Of a DNA stretch of 8,629 bases, positions 1 through 6,810 are shown piece after piece. This stretch comes from a bacterium (GTDB taxonomy: Bacteria; Elusimicrobiota; Elusimicrobia; Elusimicrobiales; UBA9959), in NCBI GenBank assembly GCA_021812825.1, contig JAKAMO010000103.1, positions 1 to 8,629 on the forward strand, read 5' to 3'. The notes beneath the pieces were generated by a model that saw nothing but the letters and a program-made list of their open reading frames with translations, had not been told where the DNA came from and did no database searches. Position numbers and translations under genes: made by a program. How positions within the stretch are numbered: position 1 is the stretch's first letter; every line of letters begins with the position of its first letter.

Positions 1-82
1 TCCCTGCCTCCGGAAACCTTCAGCGTCCTCTCCGCAGGGCGCTGATCCCGGACCGGTCCTCTCGGCTTAACCGCGGCAAAAA

Positions 83-88
83 TATAAT
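83..88 (+). promoter_or_regulatory. -10 box (TATAAT) of the GspE/PilB-receiver gene
   Basis: A perfect TATAAT lies in an AT-rich patch within otherwise GC-rich DNA, ending 12 bases before the ATG at 101. No convincing -35 hexamer is visible 16-18 bases upstream. If used, transcription would start near 94-96, leaving a leader of only about 5-7 bases for the ATG at 101, or about 40 bases for the alternative ATG at 134. Assignment is by sequence match and position only. Confidence 0.55.
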
Positions 89-100
89 AGAATACAGGCT

Positions 101-2290
101 ATGGGGAACGATTGGGTTTTTAGGGACGAGCACATGCTGCGGGTCTTGTCGCCCCTCTCCGGGGCCGTGCCGGAAGCCCTGGCCAGGGCGCGCGTAGAAA
201 AAAAGAGGTTCTGTTCGCAGGCCCTGATAGAGGGCGGCGTGCTTGCGCCTGAGCTGGTTATCCGCGCTTCGGAAGCCGCTTTCAAGGCCAGGCACGTTCC
301 GCTGGCCTCGGCCGCGATAGACAAGTTCACGCTGTCGCTGGTCCCGGAAAAGATCTGCCGGAAGTACCTGCTGGTCCCGCTGCGGTTGGAGGAGAGCGAG
401 ATCCAGGCCGTGATGATGAACCCGTCCGACTTCAACGCCCAGTCGGACGTCGAGGCCATCACCGGCCGCCGGGTGATCCCGTTCTTCGGCCTGCCCCGCG
501 AGATAGAGGCCTGCCTCGACCGCCTTTACAGCGCCGACGCCGTAGTCTTCGATCTGCTCAGCAAGGTGGAGACCCCCGACGACATCATGGTGCTGGGCGA
601 GCGGGCCCAGGCCGTGCAGGAGGACTCTTCCATCTCCTCGCCGGTGATACAGCTGGTCAATTCCATCATCTCGCAGGCCTACCGCAAGCGTTCCTCGGAC
701 ATCCATATAGAGCACGAAGAGCAGAACAGCCATGTCCGCATCCGTATAGACGGTGACCTTAGGAACATACTCAAGCTGCCGCGTCCCATAGCCGCCGGCC
801 CGATAGTCTCCAGGATCAAGATAATGTCCGACCTGGACGTCTCCAACCACATGCGCCCCCAGGACGGCCGCACGAAGATCCGCATAGGCGCGGCCGAGGT
901 GGGCCTGCGCGTCTCCACCCTGCCCACGTCGTACGGCGAGAAGGTGGTCATGCGCATACTGGACCAGCGCGCCGCGGAGGTCCCGTTCGAGAAGCTCGGC
1001 TTCGCGCCGGAAGTGGCCGCGGAACTGGACAAGTGCATGACCCAGACGCAGGGGGTCCTATTGATCACCGGGCCCACCGGCTCCGGCAAGACCACCACGC
1101 TCTATTCCATCCTGAACAAGGTGAAGAACGAGTCCAATAACGTCGTCACCGCCGAGGACCCTATAGAGTACAAGCTGCCCGGCATCAACCAGGTGCAGGT
1201 GAACGAAAAGCAGGGGCTCACCTTCGCCTCGGTGCTGCGCTCGGTGCTGCGCCAGGACCCGGATATCATAATGCTCGGGGAGATCCGCGACCACGAGACG
1301 GCGGACATAGCCCTGCAGGCCGCGATGACCGGCCATCTGGTGCTCTCCACTCTTCATACCAACGACACGGTTTCGACGCTGGCCCGCCTCGTGGACATGG
1401 GGGTGGACCGGTTCAAGATCTCTCCCGGCCTCCTGGCGGTCACCGCCCAGCGCCTGGTCCGCCGCCTCTGCCCCAAGTGCCGCGAGCAGGTGGCGGAGGG
1501 AGAGGCCGACAAGGTTATACTCCAGGTTCTCGGCGAGTACGGTTTCCGGAAGGCCTATTACCGCGCCAAAGGCTGTCAGGCCTGCGAGAAGACCGGCTAC
1601 TCGGGGCGCACTTCCATCGTGGAACTGCTGATGGCCGACGCCAAGGTGAAGGAGCTCATCAACTACGGCGCCACGGCGGAGGAGATAACGAAGACCGCGG
1701 TGGCGTCCGGGGCCCTGCGGACCATGACGAAGGACGCGCTGTGGCACCTTGCCCAGGGCGATACCGACCTTCCCGAGATAGAGCCCTATCTGAAGCTGGC
1801 CAAGCCAGCGGCGCCGTCGCTCCTGCAGGACTCCCAGCCGGCCGCGATGCCGGTGCAGGCCGCGGCGCCAGCGTCCGCCCCGGCGAGGAGGAGCTCGCAG
1901 CAGGGCAAGCCGCGCATCATGGTGGCCGACGACGACCAGATAATGCGGATGCTGCTGAAGAAGTTCATCGAGAACTCTGGCTATGAGGCCGTGGAGGCGG
2001 TGGACGGAGAGGACGCGCTTACCAAGATCGCGGAGGGTCCGGCCCCCGACCTGCTTGTATCGGACGTCAACATGCCGAAGATGAACGGCTTCGATCTCGT
2101 CAAAGGGGTGCGCGAGACGCTGGGGCTGCTGGACCTGCCTGTCATCATGCTGACCACGGAGAGCGCCGACAAGAGCCAGGAGCTGGCCTTCGAGCTGGGC
2201 GCTGACGACTACGTGGTAAAGCCGTTCAAGGGCCCGCTGGTGATGGCCAGGATCACGGCCGCCCTGCGACGCGCGGGACGACTCGGCTGA
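101..2290 (+). CDS. GspE/PulE/PilB-type secretion or type IV pilus ATPase with C-terminal response-regulator receiver domain
   Basis: This is a hexameric-type cytoplasmic ATPase that would power assembly of a type IV pilus or type II secretion pseudopilus. Residues about 36-143 resemble the GspE/PilB N-terminal domain. The motor core shows an Asp-box region (STLPTSYGEKVVMRILD), a Walker A GPTGSGKTT at 324-332 (Lys330), a Walker B region DPDIIMLGEIRD at 386-397 (Glu394) and a His box TGHLVLSTLHTND. Cysteine pairs C457/C460 and C492/C495 form the tetracysteine zinc site common to GspE and PilB. A Pro/Ala-rich linker (about 568-602) leads into a complete receiver domain (603-729) with acidic triad D610-D612, phosphoacceptor D655, T685 and K707. 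PilB and GspE are normally about 500-580 residues, so the extra length is the linker plus receiver. No pilus or secretion genes adjoin it here, so pilus versus secretion use cannot be decided. The start at 101 has no clear ribosome binding site. An in-frame ATG at 134 with AGGGA seven bases upstream is an alternative that would remove 11 residues. Confidence 0.93.
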   Translation: MGNDWVFRDEHMLRVLSPLSGAVPEALARARVEKKRFCSQALIEGGVLAPELVIRASEAAFKARHVPLASAAIDKFTLSLVPEKICRKYLLVPLRLEESEIQAVMMNPSDFNAQSDVEAITGRRVIPFFGLPREIEACLDRLYSADAVVFDLLSKVETPDDIMVLGERAQAVQEDSSISSPVIQLVNSIISQAYRKRSSDIHIEHEEQNSHVRIRIDGDLRNILKLPRPIAAGPIVSRIKIMSDLDVSNHMRPQDGRTKIRIGAAEVGLRVSTLPTSYGEKVVMRILDQRAAEVPFEKLGFAPEVAAELDKCMTQTQGVLLITGPTGSGKTTTLYSILNKVKNESNNVVTAEDPIEYKLPGINQVQVNEKQGLTFASVLRSVLRQDPDIIMLGEIRDHETADIALQAAMTGHLVLSTLHTNDTVSTLARLVDMGVDRFKISPGLLAVTAQRLVRRLCPKCREQVAEGEADKVILQVLGEYGFRKAYYRAKGCQACEKTGYSGRTSIVELLMADAKVKELINYGATAEEITKTAVASGALRTMTKDALWHLAQGDTDLPEIEPYLKLAKPAAPSLLQDSQPAAMPVQAAAPASAPARRSSQQGKPRIMVADDDQIMRMLLKKFIENSGYEAVEAVDGEDALTKIAEGPAPDLLVSDVNMPKMNGFDLVKGVRETLGLLDLPVIMLTTESADKSQELAFELGADDYVVKPFKGPLVMARITAALRRAGRLG

Positions 2291-2296
2291 GCGGGT

Positions 2297-2316
2297 CCGC
2301 CCGCCCGGGCGGGCGG
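2297..2316. repeat. Perfect 20-bp GC-only palindrome between the ATPase and FKBP genes
   Basis: The stretch is exactly its own reverse complement, centred on CCCGGG, and begins six bases after the stop codon of the ATPase gene. As RNA it could form a 7-8 bp GC hairpin. No run of T follows it on either strand, so it is not a typical intrinsic terminator. It may be a Rho-associated or RNA-stabilising 3' hairpin, or a protein-binding site. Confidence 0.6.
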
Positions 2317-2343
2317 CATGCAACCGTTCGGCGCCTAAAATTG

Positions 2344-2349
2344 TATTAT
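2344..2349 (+). promoter_or_regulatory. -10-like box (TATTAT) of the FKBP gene
   Basis: TATTAT sits within an AT-rich patch (2337-2352) that stands out from its GC-rich surroundings, 31 bases before the FKBP start codon. The predicted transcription start near 2356 would give a leader of about 25 bases containing a good ribosome binding site. No recognisable -35 hexamer is seen. The 11 bases from 2341 to 2351 recur exactly upstream of the LeuT-like transporter gene. Confidence 0.55.
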
Positions 2350-2364
2350 ATAGAGACAGTTCTC

Positions 2365-2370
2365 AGGAGG
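2365..2370 (+). promoter_or_regulatory. Ribosome binding site of the FKBP gene
   Basis: AGGAGG, a full anti-16S match, ends ten bases before the ATG at 2381. It fixes the start that gives a clean signal peptide. Confidence 0.8.
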
Positions 2371-2380
2371 ACACTACAAA

Positions 2381-3133
2381 ATGAAGAAGACTTTGCTCGC
2401 AGTTACAGCCTGCTTTATAGCGGCTTCCGCCATGGCCGCGGACATGACCGAGGACCAGAAGACGCTTTATTTCCTGGGCCAGGCGGTCAGCTCCAAGCTC
2501 ACGCAGTTCGAGTTCACCCCGGAGGAGTCAAAATATATAGTCCAGGGCTTCACCGATTCCCTGGGCGGCGGCAAGGAAAAGATGGACTCCAGCTACGGCG
2601 TAAAGCTGAACGCCTTCCTGGCCAAGAAGCAGGAGGCCATCACCGCCCGCAAGAAGGAAGAGGCCAAGCCCTTCCTGGAGAAGATGGCGAAGGAAAAGGG
2701 CGCCCAGAAGCTGCCGTCCGGAGTGATAATAATCCCCGTGAAGGAAGGCACCGGCGCCTATCCCAAGGCCGACGACATGGTCAAGGTCCATTACCACGGC
2801 ACGTTCCCCGACGGCAAGGTCTTCGACTCCTCCGTTGAGAGGGGCACGCCGGCCGAGTTCCCGCTCTCCGGAGTCATCCCGTGCTGGACCGAGGGCGTCC
2901 AGAAGATCAAGGTGGGCGGCAAGGCCAAGCTGGTCTGCCCGTCCGACACCGCCTACGGCGACCAGGGCGCCGGCGGCACTATACCCGGAGGCGCCACGCT
3001 GGTGTTCGACGTGGAGCTGCTGGACATCCTGAAGGAGAACCCGATGGCCGCCCTCTCCTCGCCAGCTCCCGAGAAGAGAACGGAGAAGAAGGCGGAGAAG
3101 AAAGAGGCCAAGAAAGCCGACAAGAAGAACTGA
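2381..3133 (+). CDS. Exported FKBP-type peptidyl-prolyl cis-trans isomerase (FkpA/Mip-like)
   Basis: This predicted envelope enzyme catalyses cis-trans isomerisation of X-Pro bonds and probably acts as a folding helper. The start is set by AGGAGG ten bases upstream. Residues 1-19 form a classical signal peptide (MKK, hydrophobic core, then ASAMA before a likely cut at A19/A20). Residues about 21-115 are a charged helical segment like the dimerisation domain of FkpA and Mip. Residues about 118-216 form the FKBP fold, with recognisable pocket motifs KVHYHG, KVFDSS, GVIPCWTEGVQ (Trp169), TAYGDQG and TLVFDVELLDI. C168 and C186 occur in the IPCW and LVCP motifs; I recall both from other FkpA-like proteins, but cannot say whether they bond. 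The tail from about 230 to 250 is almost all Lys, Glu and Ala, beyond the FKBP fold. The gene has its own promoter-like box and a terminator hairpin immediately after it, so it appears monocistronic. Confidence 0.95.
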   Translation: MKKTLLAVTACFIAASAMAADMTEDQKTLYFLGQAVSSKLTQFEFTPEESKYIVQGFTDSLGGGKEKMDSSYGVKLNAFLAKKQEAITARKKEEAKPFLEKMAKEKGAQKLPSGVIIIPVKEGTGAYPKADDMVKVHYHGTFPDGKVFDSSVERGTPAEFPLSGVIPCWTEGVQKIKVGGKAKLVCPSDTAYGDQGAGGTIPGGATLVFDVELLDILKENPMAALSSPAPEKRTEKKAEKKEAKKADKKN

Positions 3134-3149
3134 TCCCGCTTCAGGACAG

Positions 3150-3183
3150 GAAAGGGCCCCGGACAGTCGGGGCCCTTTCATTT
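3150..3183. terminator. Intrinsic terminator shared by convergent FKBP and P-type ATPase genes
   Basis: An 11-bp perfect stem (3150-3160 with 3169-3179) encloses an 8-base loop. The stem ends in TTTC followed by ATTT on the plus strand, and the symmetrical AAAG arm gives TTTC on the minus strand, so it could work in both directions. The last two bases of the stem lie inside the ATPase stop codon (3178-3180). The T-run is weaker than in a textbook terminator. Confidence 0.75.
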
Positions 3184-5811
3184 CCGGGCGAGCCTGCCCA
3201 GGAGCTTTTCCGCTTCCAGCGCGCAGTAGACCGCGGATGAAAGCGCGAGCGTCAGCGCCAGCTCTTTGAGGGTCAGGGGCGCCGTAGTGAACAGTCTGTT
3301 GCACGGCGGGAAGTATATGACGGCCAGCTGCAGCGCCACGGTGAGCGCCACGGAGCCCAGCAGCGGCCCGTTCGTGAGCAGCCCCAGCTCCCACAGCGTG
3401 CGCTTTTCGGACCTTATAGCCAGCGCCTGGCCGAGCTGGCTCAGACAGAGGACGGTGAAGACCATGGTGCGCCAGTGCTCCCTGCCGGTGGCCAGCCCCC
3501 AGTACTGCGTCCCCAGGCAGACCGCGCCCATCAGCAGCCCTGCCCAGATGATCTGAGTCCCCATGCCGCCGGAGAACAGGCTTTCCCCTGGCGGGCGCGG
3601 GGGGCGGCGCATCACGTCGGCCTCGGCCGGCTCCGAGGTCATCGCCAGGCCGGGAAGGCCGTCCGTGACCAGGTTTATCCAGAGTATCTGTATCGGCAGC
3701 AGCGGTATAGGCATCCCCAGGAACGGGGCCAGGGATATGGTCCAGATCTCGGCCGAGTTGCAGGTGAGGATGTAGCGGATGAACCTCCGGATATTCTCGT
3801 AGATGCGGCGCCCTTCGCGCACCGCGCGCACTATGGTGGCGAAGTTGTCGTCGAGCAGTATCATATGGGCGGCTTCCTTCGAGACGTCGGTGCCGGTGAT
3901 CCCCATGGCCACGCCTATGTCGGCGCGCTTGAGGGCGGGGGCGTCGTTCACGCCGTCGCCCGTCATTGCCGCGAACTGCCCTTTGCGCTGGAGCGCCTTC
4001 AGGATGCGCAGTTTCTGTTCCGGAGCGACGCGGGCGTAGACGCGCGTGGTCTCCACCCTGTCCATCAGCTCCGCCTCGGACATGCCCTCGAGTTCCCTGC
4101 CGGTCAGCATGGAGGTCCCGCCCGGCTCCGCTATGCCGAGCCTGGCGGCGATGCTGATGGCGGTTACCGGGTGGTCCCCGGTTATCATGACGGGGACTAT
4201 GCCCGCCGCGGCGCATTCGGCCACCGCCGCCTTCGCCTCCTCGCGCGGCGGGTCCTCGAGCCCGACGAGCCCGATGAAGGTGAGCGCGTGCTCCGCCGTC
4301 TCGGGGGTGGGGGAGGCCGGGACCGAGTCCCACTCCCTGGACGCGAAGCCCAGCACCCGCAGGCCCCTCGCGGCCATGCCTTCCGCGGCCCGCCGCGCCG
4401 CCTCGTTTCCGCCGTCCATTCCCGGCCCGCGGACGGAGGACTCCAGCAGGTTCTCCGCGGCGCCCTTCGTGACGGAGAAGAACCTCCCCTCCCCGGAGAG
4501 TGAGCCCGCGTGGAAAGTGGTCATCGCTTTGCGCTCGGAATCGAAGGGGAGTTCCGCGGTGCGGGGATAGCGGGCGTCCAGTTCCAGCTTGCCCGGCCCG
4601 CCCCTCTCGGCCAGCGCGCAAAGGGCCGTTTCGGTCGGGTCCCCGCTCCAGCCGCCGGGTCCGCGCCGGGAGTCGTTGTTCAGCGCGGCCGCTGTAAGCA
4701 GGCTGGCCCAGTGGCTTTGCAGCTCCGGCGGGACCGGCCCGTCCGCGTCGAGCAGCTTGCCGCCGATGAACACCTGGGCCGCCTGCATCCGGTTCTGCGT
4801 AAGCGTCCCGGTCTTGTCCGAACAGATATACGTAATGGAGCCCAGGGTCTCTACGGCGGGCAGGCGGCGTATCAGGGCCTGCTGGCGCACCATCCTGGCT
4901 GCGCCCAGCGCCAGCGCGATGCTCATGACCGCCGGGAGGGCTTCGGGTATGGCGGCCACCGCCAGGGATACCGCCGTAAGGAACATCAGGGCCGGGTCTT
5001 CCCCGCGCAGCAGGCCGGCCAGGAATACCACCGCGCAGATCCCCAATATGATCCATGCCAGCTTGCGGCCGAAAGCCGCCATCCGCCGCTGAAGGGGGGT
5101 CTGCACCTCCTCCTCGTCCTGCAGCAGTCCCGCTATGCGTCCCAGCTCGGTGCGCATGCCGGTGGCGGTGACGAGGCCCCTGGCCCTTCCGTAGGTGACG
5201 GACGTGCCGCTGTAGGCCATGTTACGCCTGTCCCCGAGCGGCAGGCCGGTCCCGGGCAGGGCCGAAGAGGTCTTCTCGACCGGGACGGACTCGCCGGTCA
5301 GCGCCGCCTCGTCCGTCTTCAGCGCGGCGCATTCGGTGATGCGCAGGTCGGCGGGGACCACGCTGCCGGCCTCCAGCAGCACCAGGTCCCCGGGAACAAG
5401 TCCGGAGGCCGGGACGGCGGCCGGGATCCCGTCCCTGACTACTACGGCCGCGGGGGCGGCCATCTTCTTCAGGGCTTCCATCGCCTTCTGCGCGCGGTAT
5501 TCCTGCGCGAATCCCATCGCGGCGTTCAGCAGGACTATCGCCAGTATTATGGCGCTGTCCAGAAGCTCGCCGATGAGCCCCGACACGAGGGCCGCCGCTA
5601 TCAGGACCAGTATCATGAAGTCCCCGAACTGGGAGAGGAACATCGCCAGCGCGGAGCGCTTCGGCTTTTCTTTGAGGGAATTGGGGCCGTATTCGGCCAG
5701 GCGCGCGGCGGCTTCGCCTTCCGCAAGTCCGGAAGCCGTAGTGCCGAGCCCTTTCAGGAGCCCGGAGATATCCAGCTGATACCAGTCGTGCTTATCGACC
5801 TGCGCCGGCAT
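3178..5811 (-). CDS. P2A-type (SERCA/PMCA-like) calcium-transporting P-type ATPase
   Basis: This 877-residue inner-membrane pump couples ATP hydrolysis to cation export. In order it shows a cation-ATPase N-terminal domain (about 10-75), the actuator loop TGES (172-175), a TM4 ion motif with P289-E290 in AAIPEALPAV, the phosphorylation site DKTGT (Asp332), nucleotide-domain motifs FDSERK (423-428) and KGAAE (449-453), the hinge TGDGVND (617-623), and a six-helix C-terminal region. Ion ligands match those of SERCA: E290 in TM4, N685 and E688 in TM5, N713, T716 and D717 in TM6 (NLVTDGLP). The TM8 position equivalent to SERCA Glu908 appears to be Gln792, as in one-calcium pumps such as PMCA. Calcium is the likely substrate, though manganese is possible, as in secretory-pathway relatives. 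The start is preceded by a G-run, a poor ribosome binding site. It lies directly downstream of a TerC gene on the same strand, but a terminator and a -10 box separate them. Confidence 0.95.
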   Translation of the reverse strand: MPAQVDKHDWYQLDISGLLKGLGTTASGLAEGEAAARLAEYGPNSLKEKPKRSALAMFLSQFGDFMILVLIAAALVSGLIGELLDSAIILAIVLLNAAMGFAQEYRAQKAMEALKKMAAPAAVVVRDGIPAAVPASGLVPGDLVLLEAGSVVPADLRITECAALKTDEAALTGESVPVEKTSSALPGTGLPLGDRRNMAYSGTSVTYGRARGLVTATGMRTELGRIAGLLQDEEEVQTPLQRRMAAFGRKLAWIILGICAVVFLAGLLRGEDPALMFLTAVSLAVAAIPEALPAVMSIALALGAARMVRQQALIRRLPAVETLGSITYICSDKTGTLTQNRMQAAQVFIGGKLLDADGPVPPELQSHWASLLTAAALNNDSRRGPGGWSGDPTETALCALAERGGPGKLELDARYPRTAELPFDSERKAMTTFHAGSLSGEGRFFSVTKGAAENLLESSVRGPGMDGGNEAARRAAEGMAARGLRVLGFASREWDSVPASPTPETAEHALTFIGLVGLEDPPREEAKAAVAECAAAGIVPVMITGDHPVTAISIAARLGIAEPGGTSMLTGRELEGMSEAELMDRVETTRVYARVAPEQKLRILKALQRKGQFAAMTGDGVNDAPALKRADIGVAMGITGTDVSKEAAHMILLDDNFATIVRAVREGRRIYENIRRFIRYILTCNSAEIWTISLAPFLGMPIPLLPIQILWINLVTDGLPGLAMTSEPAEADVMRRPPRPPGESLFSGGMGTQIIWAGLLMGAVCLGTQYWGLATGREHWRTMVFTVLCLSQLGQALAIRSEKRTLWELGLLTNGPLLGSVALTVALQLAVIYFPPCNRLFTTAPLTLKELALTLALSSAVYCALEAEKLLGRLARK

Positions 5812-5826
5812 ACACCCCCCAAGGGG

Positions 5827-5832
5827 ATTATA
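5827..5832 (-). promoter_or_regulatory. -10 box (TATAAT) of the P-type ATPase gene
   Basis: Read on the minus strand this is a perfect TATAAT, 15 bases before the ATG at 5811, giving a predicted leader of about 8-9 bases with a G-run instead of a normal Shine-Dalgarno sequence. The position expected for the -35 falls on the T-run of the upstream TerC terminator (5850-5855), which is only a weak -35 match. Confidence 0.55.
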
Positions 5833-5849
5833 GGAGTTACCGCGCGGGA

Positions 5850-5872
5850 ATAAAAGCCCCGGGGACCGGGGC
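5850..5872 (-). terminator. Intrinsic terminator of the TerC gene
   Basis: On the minus strand a 7-bp stem GCCCCGG/CCGGGGC with a 3-base loop (5872 down to 5856) is followed by TTTTAT (5855-5850). It begins six bases after the TerC stop codon and would separate TerC transcription from the ATPase gene downstream. Confidence 0.75.
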
Positions 5873-5878
5873 GTAGGG

Positions 5879-6802
5879 TCAGGAGGCGTCCTGCGGACGC
5901 GGCTTAATGGCCACCGAGAGGAAGATGGAGGCCGCCAGTATCCCGATGACTACCCCGAGAGAGAGAAGGGCCGGTATATGGACGTAGGCGGAGGCCAGCA
6001 TCTTGGCCCCGACATAGAAAAGAATGACGGAGATGCCGACCTTCAGGTAGCGGAAAAGGTCCATCACCGAGGAGAGCAGGAAGTACAGCGAGCGCAGACC
6101 TACTACCGCGAAGACGTTGGAGGTGTAGACTATGAACTTGTCGCGCGAGACCGCCAGCACGGCGGGTATCGAGTCCACGGCGAAGATCAGGTCCGAGGTC
6201 TCGACCACCACTAGGGTGGCGAACATAGCCGTGGCGTACCACCGGCCGCGCTTGACGAAGAAGCTTCCGTCCGCTATGTCCTTCTCGACCGGCACCACTT
6301 TCGAGAGCAGGCGCAGCACGGGGTTCCTGCCCGGGTCCATCTCGCCCTCCTTCTGCAGCAGCATCTTGACGGCCGTGAAGATGAGGATGGCCCCGAAGAC
6401 GTAGATGATCCAGTTGAAGGTGTTTATCAGCTTCACCCCGGTGAAGATGAGGACCAGGCGCATCAGCACGGCCCCGAGTATGCCCCAGGTCAGTATCTTG
6501 GGCTGATATTTCCGCGGGATGCCGAAGTAGGTGAAGATCAGGATGAAGACGAACATGTTGTCCATCGAGAGGGAATACTCGATGACATAGCCGGTGAAGA
6601 ACTCCACCATCTTCGTGAAGCCCAGCATGTGCCCGGTCAGGAAGCCGAAAAGCGACGCGACCAGCACCCAGAACGCGCAGAGCAGCAGCGCTTCCTTGCG
6701 GGTTATCTCGTGCGCCCGTCCGGCCGACAGCCGGATGTCGGCCGCGAAAAGCGCCGCGGCGGTCACGGCGAAGACCATCCACATTATCGTTAACGGTGCC
6801 AT
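5879..6802 (-). CDS. TerC/Alx-family integral membrane protein, probable metal-ion (Mn2+) exporter
   Basis: The 307-residue product is strongly hydrophobic, with about eight or nine membrane segments, close to the length of E. coli Alx. It carries the two acidic family signatures: E75-Y-S-L-S-M-D81-N82 in one membrane helix and E201-T-S-D204-L-I-F-A-V-D210-S in another. Members of this family include tellurite-resistance TerC, Alx and YkoY-type proteins, several of which have been linked to manganese efflux. No other tellurite-resistance (ter) genes are nearby, so a metal-export role fits better than tellurite resistance. The gene is divergent from the P-loop gene and followed by its own terminator. 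The start at 6802 lacks a ribosome binding site and lies so close to -10-like boxes that the message may be leaderless. There is no room for the long pH- or Mn-sensing leader found upstream of some relatives. Confidence 0.92.
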   Translation of the reverse strand: MAPLTIMWMVFAVTAAALFAADIRLSAGRAHEITRKEALLLCAFWVLVASLFGFLTGHMLGFTKMVEFFTGYVIEYSLSMDNMFVFILIFTYFGIPRKYQPKILTWGILGAVLMRLVLIFTGVKLINTFNWIIYVFGAILIFTAVKMLLQKEGEMDPGRNPVLRLLSKVVPVEKDIADGSFFVKRGRWYATAMFATLVVVETSDLIFAVDSIPAVLAVSRDKFIVYTSNVFAVVGLRSLYFLLSSVMDLFRYLKVGISVILFYVGAKMLASAYVHIPALLSLGVVIGILAASIFLSVAIKPRPQDAS

Positions 6803-6810
6803 GCAGGCTA

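Noticed and set aside
1..45. Possible 3' end of an upstream gene on the plus strand, ending in TGA at 43-45
   Set aside because: Only 14 codons are visible, and another frame also stops nearby at 68-70. There is no family signal to choose between them.
1058..2323. Long open frame antisense to the ATPase-receiver gene
   Set aside because: It covers a gene with clear motifs, has no recognisable domain and has the Arg/Gly/His-rich make-up typical of GC-rich shadow frames.
2411..2413. Cys11 of the FKBP as a lipoprotein attachment site
   Set aside because: The preceding residues are a poor lipobox and the signal would be only ten residues long; a normal AMA cut near residue 19 fits better.
2528..5056. 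Very long minus-strand open frame across the FKBP and P-type ATPase genes
   Set aside because: It overlaps two certain genes, spans their terminator and is low-complexity in Arg, Gly and Pro, so it is a frame artefact of high GC.
5879..6802. Tellurite-resistance function for the TerC-family gene
   Set aside because: No other tellurite-resistance genes are present, and the protein is as close in motif and length to Alx-type metal exporters.
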